Of a DNA stretch of 12,398 bases, positions 5,041 to 10,627 are shown one piece after another. A program made the translations under genes and the position numbers. The first letter of the stretch is position 1. Each line of letters opens with the position of its first letter. The notes below the pieces were generated by a model, which was not told the origin of the DNA, ran no database searches, and was given only the letters and a program-made list of their open reading frames with translations. The stretch comes from Streptomyces violaceus (GTDB taxonomy: Bacteria > Actinomycetota > Actinomycetes > Streptomycetales > Streptomycetaceae). Location: NCBI GenBank assembly GCA_000715635.1, contig KL569113.1:25649-38046 (forward strand). The letters are read 5' to 3'.

Positions 5041-7719
5041 TTACCGGAAGATCTTTCCTTTAATTCGTTGAATCTGCGGTTTTAGTTGGCCCTCCCAACT
5101 CAAGCGTGAAACACGCGATTCAAGCCACAGGATCGCAGCAACGGCGAGTGGTGCTGCAAGCGTGGCTAGGCTGGCAGCACCGAACGTGTTCCACGACCAA
5201 CCTGAATCAAGGATGATACCGAGAAGGAAGAAGGCGACCCCTGTTGTCGCCACGGCAACAGTGAAGATAATGATCTTGCTTGCCGATCTACCCGCTTTGA
5301 GAGCACTTGCTGGTTTCCTCTTCAACCGCCACCACCAGTACCAGCGCCCGAAAGCAGCCAACCAACGTGATGGTCGTAGCTGATGCCCAATGTGGGCCTC
5401 TTTACCCGCTAGTAGCGCCCCCCACAACAGAGTTAGCCAGCCCCTCCACTTTCCGCCAAGCGGTGAGCCTGAGCCCAGGAGTACGCGCAGAGCGGCGGCT
5501 GCAACCCGTTGTGCCGTTGGCCCGTGCCCCTTCTCGAACAGCGCCGCGTCGTCAGCAGCTGAAAGTTCCCTTAGCCGGTCCCTCATGGACACGTTCTCTT
5601 TTTTTAGAATTGCCTGGTGAATCATTTTCTCGCAGGCCCAGCGTTCTTCGGGATCGCAGATGAACAGGCGAAGCAAGTGATGGGCTGCGTCTAGCCTGCC
5701 CCACGTGAAATCAGATGCTCGCCATTCTTCGCTCACGAACGCGCCGAAGTGGTTTAGCCGTGTTCCATACAGCTTCCTTTCTCCCAAGGGCGCAAATGCA
5801 TCCTGCGGAAGGGCTGGGCTGGGCGCATCAGGCCCGAGTCTCAGGAATTGAAACTTTGGTGAATGCTGGCCAGATTGCGCTGGCGGAACGAATGCTTGAG
5901 TCAGGATCTCTGACACGAGGAACGACCTGATAACTTCCCGCTCGATGCTGAACGTACGGGTACGCGATGCCGGCCCGTCACTCCCAACCCGAGACCCATT
6001 CTCACTCTTCAGGACTTCCGTATAAATTTCCACCGCACTTTTTACGGTATCACTTAGAGCTTTATCCACTTCGAGATAACTTAGCACCGCATTGATGTGA
6101 ACAGTTACATTCTCGTGAAACAAAGAATCCTCTTCTGACTCGGCTGTTTCCTTTCTCCTGAGATGCGCAAATAGCTTTTCTTCGATCGCATGGATCGCAC
6201 GCGCTCGGCTGCTCAATTCACTCAACGACTTGCGAATAAGATCATCGCCCTGCAGCCGACGCGACTCCTCTCCTTCCGAAAATCGATCAACATCCTCCTT
6301 CGTATGGCGCAAACGATTCTCAAGGTCATCGATGAGGGTCCACATGAGTCTTTGAGCTGGAAAAACTCCCCATGGCCAAGTGGCGGCGTCAGGGTTTTCC
6401 AACGCTTCAGATGTGGAGGGAACCCACAACGGGTCGTCGTTCAGGATGACATCGGCGTCACTCAGTGGTGTGGCAGTCAAACTGGTGACTCCGCTGGCTT
6501 CGCCTCGCAACTCACGGGCCTTTTTGACTACCGTGAGGGCCCTACGGCGACGGTATTCTTGGAAAAGTCCCGAAGCAGCCTCCTGCAGCCGGAGGGACTC
6601 GGAGGGATCATTCTGTTGTAGCGCAAATAGAGAATGCAGCGGACTCTCTGTGTCGCTCCGCATGCGAGCAAACAATTCCTGAGTCCCGCTACGGAGATCT
6701 GCCTCGCGTGGATACCCTAGCGCGGTTCGAATGACATTCGAGTACTTCGAATCTGAGCAAACAGCTTCGACATTCTCTGGCCGAGCATGCGCGGCGGAGG
6801 GAACGATGTACACGATAACTCGACGGACCCACCGATCAACCCGCCGCTCGGCGATTGCGTCTAGGACCGGCCCGAATGGCGCGTTGTTAAGGACTCCCCC
6901 ATCGATGACACAACTCGCTTGAACAGGCCCGTGCTTGTGCGCATTCGGGTAGACGCGGAAGTCAAGGAGGTCCGTTTCGTCTACGGGTGCGAAGGCCAAC
7001 GGATATCCAGCGGATGCACGTGCGGCCAGTGCTAGAGCATCCGTATGCTGAAGAAAGTCATTCTTGCAGTCTTGGCCTTTCCTGTGCAGGCAGGGTTCGA
7101 CGGTCTTCCAGCCGTCCGAATCTTCCTTTTGGTACTTCACCACTTCTGGATCGAATTGGAATCGATAAACCCTTCGATGGTCTGCAACGTCGAAGTATCC
7201 GCCAAATCCATCGACGAACTCTTTTGGTAGCCCGTCTAGTGCGGTTGCGGTGATGAATAGAGTGACCGGCTTCTCTTGTCCCGGCCTGGCGGCCTGAGTC
7301 AAATCTCGCAGGATGTTTTTAATTTTTTCGTGGAAGTAGGATCCGTCGAGCAAGCTATTGGCAGGTGGTTTTCTGAGCAGTCCGGTCCGTGTTAGTGCAG
7401 CAGACTCTTCCCACACTTTTCTAAGATCAGGGAGTGATGCGCCACTTCCAATCGCGGTGGCAAGTAACGCTCCGTTCAATCCGCCAGCCGAAGTGCCAGC
7501 GATGACGTCGACAAGAACCTCCTTCTTTCCATGAACCACTTGCTTCCACAGTTCGTATACCTCTCGATCGCTGTCCTGATCAGGTGAAATGCCTCCGTCG
7601 TCTCCTCGGGAAGCTCGCAGCAACAAGTTGATTTCGTGGGACACCCCACCCATCCACACGGCGAGGCTAACTCCCCCGTTCAGTACCAAAGCAAGTCGGA
7701 TTTGTTCGAGTGGCTGCAT
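5041..7719 (-). CDS. Patatin-like protein (DUF3376/TIGR03607 type) with C-terminal membrane helices (892 aa)
   Basis: Patatin-like proteins hydrolyse acyl esters of phospholipids with a Ser-Asp dyad. Visible here: the glycine-rich oxyanion-hole region LNGGVSLAVWMGGV at about residues 13-26, the nucleophile motif GTSAG with Ser77, and the DGG motif with Asp273 just after ASAGYPLAFAPV. The catalytic dyad is therefore present. The N-terminal block and large size fit the bacterial 'patatin-related' group with a long C-terminal region, not the short plant-type enzymes. Residues about 400-770 are mostly helical and unassigned. Two hydrophobic segments at about 816-835 and 845-866 would anchor the protein, with a basic tail. 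Codons are more AT-rich than in neighbouring genes, suggesting recent transfer. No Shine-Dalgarno is seen; a TAGCAT box six bases before the ATG suggests a leaderless transcript. It diverges from the dioxygenase-like gene. Known patatin effectors act in anti-phage systems such as CBASS, but no partner nucleotide cyclase is here. Confidence 0.9.
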   Translation of the reverse strand: MQPLEQIRLALVLNGGVSLAVWMGGVSHEINLLLRASRGDDGGISPDQDSDREVYELWKQVVHGKKEVLVDVIAGTSAGGLNGALLATAIGSGASLPDLRKVWEESAALTRTGLLRKPPANSLLDGSYFHEKIKNILRDLTQAARPGQEKPVTLFITATALDGLPKEFVDGFGGYFDVADHRRVYRFQFDPEVVKYQKEDSDGWKTVEPCLHRKGQDCKNDFLQHTDALALAARASAGYPLAFAPVDETDLLDFRVYPNAHKHGPVQASCVIDGGVLNNAPFGPVLDAIAERRVDRWVRRVIVYIVPSAAHARPENVEAVCSDSKYSNVIRTALGYPREADLRSGTQELFARMRSDTESPLHSLFALQQNDPSESLRLQEAASGLFQEYRRRRALTVVKKARELRGEASGVTSLTATPLSDADVILNDDPLWVPSTSEALENPDAATWPWGVFPAQRLMWTLIDDLENRLRHTKEDVDRFSEGEESRRLQGDDLIRKSLSELSSRARAIHAIEEKLFAHLRRKETAESEEDSLFHENVTVHINAVLSYLEVDKALSDTVKSAVEIYTEVLKSENGSRVGSDGPASRTRTFSIEREVIRSFLVSEILTQAFVPPAQSGQHSPKFQFLRLGPDAPSPALPQDAFAPLGERKLYGTRLNHFGAFVSEEWRASDFTWGRLDAAHHLLRLFICDPEERWACEKMIHQAILKKENVSMRDRLRELSAADDAALFEKGHGPTAQRVAAAALRVLLGSGSPLGGKWRGWLTLLWGALLAGKEAHIGHQLRPSRWLAAFGRWYWWWRLKRKPASALKAGRSASKIIIFTVAVATTGVAFFLLGIILDSGWSWNTFGAASLATLAAPLAVAAILWLESRVSRLSWEGQLKPQIQRIKGKIFR

Positions 7720-7725
7720 AGGGAC

Positions 7726-7731
7726 ATGCTA
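7726..7731 (-). promoter_or_regulatory. Putative -10 box for the patatin-like gene
   Basis: The sense-strand hexamer TAGCAT lies six bases before the ATG at 7719, and an in-frame TAG lies immediately upstream. No ribosome binding site precedes the ATG. Together these fit a leaderless mRNA. No clear -35 is seen. Confidence 0.35.
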
Positions 7732-7800
7732 GGTGCTCCCAGACTCCGCTCGCTCGCTCAGCTGCGTGTTGCTTAGACCATTCGACTGATTGGCTGACCT

Positions 7801-7823
7801 TGCATGCCTCGCGGTGGCATGCA
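7801..7823. promoter_or_regulatory. Perfect inverted repeat in the divergent intergenic region (candidate operator)
   Basis: TGCATGCC (7801-7808), a 7-base spacer, then GGCATGCA (7816-7823) make a perfect 8 bp inverted repeat. It sits 82 bp upstream of the patatin-like start and about 140 bp upstream of the dioxygenase-like start. A dimeric regulator binding here could control both divergent genes. No regulator gene adjoins, so it would act from elsewhere. Confidence 0.45.
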
Positions 7824-7960
7824 GCTGGCCCTTTTGCGTCCGTACTCCCTGGGCGCGAGGGTGTGGGCTCACCCGGTTGGCGGGATAGCACTGGAGGCCG
7901 GGGTCAGTTGGCGGCACCATAGGCGTATGGGGATTAATGGGTTGGCAAGCCGGAGTGAGA

Positions 7961-8704
7961 ATGAATCTCCCTGATTACAGCTCATATCTATGTGTTGACG
8001 ATCTTCTGTCTGCTCAGCGCCCACTGACGTCTAAAGACGAGGATCTGCGTGTATGGGCCGACGAGCACTTCTTTATTATCTCCCACCAGCGATCTGAACT
8101 ATCGTTGGCGCAAGTATTGGTCGATCTAGATCTGGCAACAGCCGATCTAGATTTTCGCTCCTCGAACCAGCAGCGGGCACAAATCCATCTCAGGCGGGCT
8201 TGTAGGGTCCTGGAGAGTTTGGTTGAGGACGCGGTGATGCTGGCCGAGCAGCTCAACGCTGACGCATTCGCCAGATTTCGAGGACGCCTTGGTACGGCCA
8301 GTGGCGCTCAATCGCCACAATTTAGGGAGCTACGTAAGTCATTGGGGCTGGGGCGAGACGATAGCCCTGTATATTCAGCCTTTTTGAATCTGTTGCGGAG
8401 GGAGGGGATTAATATTCGTCAGCTATATCGCGAACAGGATTCAAGAAGGATTCTATATGAGACCTCTGAATTGCTTATGGATATCGCTCAAGCGTTCTGG
8501 AAATGGGAATTGCATCATGTTCAGATGGTTGCGCGAATGGTGGGGCGCGGAGGGGGGACTGGAGGGTCGACGGGTTTGGCGTATCTATGGAAAAAGGCAG
8601 GTCCTCCATTTCCTGATCTCTGGGAGGGGAGAGAGGGCGTGAATAGGCCACCAATTGCGAGGGGAAGATTTCTCCCCTCGGGAGGAACGGATGCTCTGGA
8701 GTAG
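7961..8704 (+). CDS. Tryptophan 2,3-dioxygenase-like haem protein (247 aa)
   Basis: Tryptophan 2,3-dioxygenase (TDO) opens the indole ring of L-Trp with O2 at a haem. Numbered from the ATG at 7961, the family's key positions can be placed. HQRSEL contains His42 (His55 of the Xanthomonas enzyme) with Phe38 before it. AFARFRGRLGTASGAQSPQF contains Phe103 (Tyr113), Arg107 (the substrate-carboxylate Arg117) and Ser114. WKWELHHVQMVARMVG contains His186, the proximal haem ligand (His240). GTGGSTGLAYL contains Thr200 (Thr254). FPDLWEGR is the usual end block. The protein is about 50 residues shorter than typical bacterial TDOs, mainly through loss of the segment between the ASG motif and the last helices, and SELW has become SELS. 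An ATG at 7937 is possible, but GGAG five bases before 7961 favours the shorter form. No kynurenine-pathway genes are nearby, so the substrate may differ. The gene is AT-richer than the host. Confidence 0.87.
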   Translation: MNLPDYSSYLCVDDLLSAQRPLTSKDEDLRVWADEHFFIISHQRSELSLAQVLVDLDLATADLDFRSSNQQRAQIHLRRACRVLESLVEDAVMLAEQLNADAFARFRGRLGTASGAQSPQFRELRKSLGLGRDDSPVYSAFLNLLRREGINIRQLYREQDSRRILYETSELLMDIAQAFWKWELHHVQMVARMVGRGGGTGGSTGLAYLWKKAGPPFPDLWEGREGVNRPPIARGRFLPSGGTDALE

Positions 8705-8786
8705 ACGAGTAGCCGCTGGTTGAGGACTTGACGGCAGCCAAGTGACGGCACCTGGCTTCCTCGTCCCGAATCGAATCAACTAGGAG

Positions 8787-8816
8787 AGACCCCCTACGAC
8801 GTCAGTGGGTCTTTAT
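8787..8816 (+). terminator. Putative terminator after the dioxygenase-like gene
   Basis: AGACCC (8787-8792) and GGGTCT (8807-8812) form a 6 bp stem that can be extended by inner CT/AG pairs. A short TTTAT-rich stretch follows. It lies about 80 bp past the stop codon at 8704. Confidence 0.55.
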
Positions 8817-8883
8817 AATTCCATGGCTGGGAAATTGGCGCTGCCCTCTGTGAGGTCGGCGGAGCGGGTTTGGGCTGGAGCTG

Positions 8884-8994
8884 CTTTGGCGCGAGTGATC
8901 ATGGCCCCGTAAGCTTCCGGCGCGTCGGGCAGTCTGTGGACCTGCCCGGTAAAGCACGACGTTGGGGCCATGATCTTCGAGGCTCGCGCCAAAG
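8884..8994. repeat. Large nested inverted repeat in a gene-free region
   Basis: The outer arm CTTTGGCGCGAG (8884-8895) pairs perfectly with CTCGCGCCAAAG (8983-8994). The next arm GATCATGGCCCC (8897-8908) pairs perfectly with GGGGCCATGATC (8964-8975). One base interrupts the left side and seven the right. Inside, GGGCAG and CTGCCC form a further hairpin. The region 8821-9239 has no convincing gene. It could be a structured RNA, a cruciform site for a DNA-binding protein, or a miniature inverted-repeat element. No target duplication was identified. Confidence 0.75.
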
Positions 8995-9123
8995 TGGCTG
9001 CCTAAAGCCGTGGAGCCGACCGCCCCAGCCACGACGTAGCTCTTCTCTGGCATCAGGTGGCGGACTGCTGTGCGCGCGGCACGGGCGCCGGCCGGGCTGG
9101 AGCGGGGCGGAGACAGGAGCGCA

Positions 9124-9144
9124 GGCCCGGCCGGGGGCCGGGCC
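9124..9144. repeat. GC-rich perfect hairpin
   Basis: GGCCCGGCC (9124-9132) and GGCCGGGCC (9136-9144) form a perfect 9 bp stem with a three-base loop. It lies about 95 bp beyond the 3' end of the glutaredoxin-like gene and could terminate its transcript (no U-tract, as is common in Streptomyces). It may instead belong to the structured region to its left. Confidence 0.6.
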
Positions 9145-9239
9145 GCGCGCGGTGAGCGGAGCGAGCCGCCTTGAACCAGTAGAGAAAGTTGTAACTCAGT
9201 CGGCAGCGAGGGGTCTGTCCGGTCCCGGTCGAAGCGTGG

Positions 9240-9518
9240 TCAGCTGCTCTTGGGCAGCAGGTGCGGCGCGTGGGCCTCGACTGCTTCTAGGAGCTCTCGC
9301 TTCGAGGGGTTCACCATTGCTCGGCCGGCCACGGTCACGGTGGGCACAGTCTCGTTCCCGTCGGCGACTGACCGGACGAATGCCGCCGCGTCCGGGTCTC
9401 GCCAGATGTTCACCTTGGTGTACTGGAGCCGCGTGAAACGGAGTTGGGTAAGCAGCTTCATGCAGTACGTACACATGGGGCGCCAATAGACGACTACGCC
9501 GCCAGGCTCCTCGGACAC
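9240..9518 (-). CDS. Glutaredoxin/mycoredoxin-like protein (92 aa)
   Basis: A small thioredoxin-fold oxidoreductase. VVVYWRPMCTYCMKL gives the first strand and a CxxC active site (Cys-Thr-Tyr-Cys) close to the CGYC of actinobacterial mycoredoxins. VPTVTVAG contains the cis-Pro (TVPTV), and the C-terminal helix follows. Actinobacterial relatives reduce mixed disulfides with mycothiol; that role is inferred from the family. The GTG at 9518 is preferred because AGGGAG lies six bases upstream; an ATG at 9539 would add seven residues. Length is normal. It lies 56 bp downstream of the truncated gene ending at 9574 on the same strand, and the two may once have formed one transcription unit. Confidence 0.88.
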   Translation of the reverse strand: MSEEPGGVVVYWRPMCTYCMKLLTQLRFTRLQYTKVNIWRDPDAAAFVRSVADGNETVPTVTVAGRAMVNPSKRELLEAVEAHAPHLLPKSS

Positions 9519-9573
9519 AGATCTCTCCCTCGTTTCCATGCATGCTCGTCGATCAGCGCCGAACCATCGTGCA

Positions 9574-9897
9574 TCAGTAGAGGCGTTGCGTGCTCGCGTT
9601 GGGTTGGAAGTCGTGTGTGCAGGCTGGGAGTTCGACGCCTTGGCGGTGGGCTAGCGGCAGGAAGACCACGGGTCGGATCGTCCAGGTGACGCGGGTGCTG
9701 GCGTGGGTCACAGAAACCGTGCAGGGTTCCATGTGTAAGAGGGCTCGTCGCGTATCGATGCGGCCGTCGTAGAGCCAGGCCCAGGCCTCGTCGGAGGCGT
9801 CCGGGTCGAGTGCTGGCGAGATGGTGCGCAGGGCGACTGCTACCCATCTGTCTGCCTGTGGTGCCGAGTAGGCGTCGAAGGATGCCCGGAGTATCGG
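9574..9897 (-). pseudogene. C-terminal fragment of an unrecognised gene, 5' end deleted
   Basis: The minus-strand frame with PILRASFDAYSAPQADRWVA, then EAWAWLYDGRID and VTWTIRPVVFLPLAHRQG, to a TGA at 9574-9576 is clearly protein-like: 107 residues with Streptomyces-like codons. There is no start codon with a ribosome binding site. Upstream of about 9897 the sequence becomes the antisense of the integrase fragment, so the 5' portion of this gene is gone. It carries one TTA leucine codon, rare in Streptomyces. I do not recognise the family; it appears soluble. Whether the fragment is expressed is unknown. Confidence 0.65.
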
Positions 9898-9902
9898 CCA
9901 CC

Positions 9903-10388
9903 CGCGACAACCGCGTCCTGTACGTCCGCCAGCAGATCCAGCGCCGCCGTGGCGTCCTGTACGACGACGACCCCAAAAGCCGCCGCCGTCGTGCCGTCCC
10001 TCTGCCCGCCCTCTGCATCGCGCCCCTGCGCTGGCACCGCATGCGGCAGGCGGCTGCCCGTGCCAAGGCGGGGGAGAGGTGGCAGGAGTCGGCCTACGTC
10101 TTCACCACCCGCACCGGCCGCCCGGTCGAGCCGCGCAACCTGTACCGCTCCTTCACCCGTGTCGCCCAGTCCGCCGGCCTCCGCGTCATCCGGCTGCACG
10201 ATGCCCGGCACGGAACCGCCACCCTCCTCACGGCGGCCGGAGTCGCGCCCCGCGTGGTGATGGAGATCCTCGGCCACTCCCAGATCAGCATCACCATGGA
10301 CGTCTACACGCACGTCGTGCAGGACACGCAGCGCGAAGCCATGAGCCATATGGACCGCCGGCTCAGGAGACGCCCCATCCGCGAGTGA
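9903..10388 (+). pseudogene. int: Tyrosine-recombinase integrase, C-terminal part only
   Basis: From NRVLYVRQQIQRRRG to the TGA at 10386-10388 this is the second half of a phage-type/actinomycete-element integrase catalytic domain. Visible: the DDPKSRRRRAVPLP strand region with the beta-hairpin Lys, HDARHG (the HxxR box), GHSQISITMDVYTHV (the second His and the nucleophilic Tyr), and a basic C-terminal tail. The arm-binding and core-binding N-terminal domains and the segment holding the first catalytic Arg (usually GxRxGE) are absent. About half the usual 370-450 residues is missing. An ATG at 9882 is in frame but has no Shine-Dalgarno, and the residues before NRVLY do not look like integrase. 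Its position, reading towards the tRNA and followed by arm repeats, terminator and att core, is the normal one for these elements. Catalysis by this fragment alone is not expected. Confidence 0.88.
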
Positions 10389-10397
10389 TCGCCCGCG

Positions 10398-10419
10398 TTG
10401 ATGTCAGAAGTGGATGTCA
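10398..10419 (+). repeat. Tandem GATGTCA pair, putative integrase arm sites (right end)
   Basis: GATGTCAG (10400-10407) and GATGTCA (10413-10419), 13 bp apart, lie ten bases after the integrase stop codon. They are the same sequence, spacing and orientation as at 658-680. The distance to the att core is about 40 bp. Confidence 0.7.
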
Positions 10420-10452
10420 AAGGCCCCGGACCAAGATCGGTCCGGGGCCTTT
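10419..10452 (+). terminator. Integrase terminator
   Basis: A 14 bp perfect stem AAAGGCCCCGGACC (10419-10432) / GGTCCGGGGCCTTT (10439-10452) with a six-base loop and an A/T-flanked base. It works for the plus-strand integrase and, being symmetrical, also for the minus-strand tRNA transcript. Confidence 0.9.
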
Positions 10453-10456
10453 TGGC

Positions 10457-10532
10457 TGGTGCCCCCGGCAGGATTCGAACCTGCGACACCCGCTTTAGGA
10501 GAGCGGTGCTCTATCCCCTGAGCTACGAAGGC
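10457..10532 (-). tRNA. tRNA-Arg (anticodon CCU)
   Basis: Read on the minus strand it folds into a standard cloverleaf. The acceptor is GCCTTCG with CGGGGGC (two G-T pairs), the D arm GCTC/GAGC, the anticodon stem CCGCT/AGCGG with loop CTCCTAA giving anticodon CCT, and the T arm GCAGG-TTCGAAT-CCTGC. The discriminator is A, followed by an encoded CCA at 10457-10459. It decodes AGG. Its 3' half is the integration site of the element to its left. Confidence 0.97.
10460..10501 (-). repeat. att core, right copy (attR), within the intact tRNA
   Basis: Identical to 531-572. It comprises the 3' part of the tRNA gene from the anticodon loop to the discriminator base. Insertion has preserved the tRNA gene, since the element supplies an equivalent 3' end including the encoded CCA. 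Confidence 0.93.
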
Positions 10533-10559
10533 AGTGGCATCGGACGCAAGCAGCGGCGT

Positions 10560-10585
10560 GCCTGTGGTCTGGGGTGACCACAGGC
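10560..10585. terminator. Hairpin between the IclR gene and tRNA-Arg
   Basis: GCCTGTGGT (10560-10568) and ACCACAGGC (10577-10585) form a perfect 9 bp stem with an 8-base loop. It lies 43 bp past the stop of the minus-strand regulator gene and probably ends its transcript before the tRNA. No U-tract. Confidence 0.6.
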
Positions 10586-10627
10586 GTCAGCGTACCGGAT
10601 ACGGGTCGGGTGGGTGTGGGGGTCAGG

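Larger units (their letters stand above)
531..10501. mobile_element. Integrative element (probably defective) inserted in the 3' end of tRNA-Arg(CCU)
   Basis: The element is bounded by a 42 bp perfect direct repeat, 531-572 and 10460-10501, which is the 3' part of a tRNA-Arg gene from the anticodon loop to the discriminator base. This is a classic signature of tyrosine-recombinase integration. The intact tRNA is on the right; the left copy lacks the 5' half. GATGTCA tandem repeats lie just inside each end, and a truncated tyrosine integrase with its terminator abuts the right end. No replication initiator, FtsK/TraB-type transfer gene or excisionase is recognisable, so it would be either a cargo island or the decayed remnant of an actinomycete integrative element. 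Cargo: small membrane-anchored proteins, a patatin-like protein, a tryptophan dioxygenase-like protein and a glutaredoxin-like protein. The integrase truncation argues that it is now fixed unless helped in trans. Confidence 0.88.

Noticed and set aside
8760..8780. CCCGAATCGAATCAAC resembling a T arm after the dioxygenase-like gene, possibly another att core
   Set aside because: The T-stem bases do not pair and no tandem repeats follow at 85-105 bp, unlike modules X and Y.
8802..9053. Minus-strand open frame of 83 residues
   Set aside because: Most of it is the arms of the large inverted repeat; no ribosome binding site and no protein-like pattern.
8870..9436. Plus-strand open frame of 188 residues
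   Set aside because: Arg/Ser/Gly-rich composition of a non-coding GC-rich frame; overlaps the glutaredoxin-like gene on the other strand.
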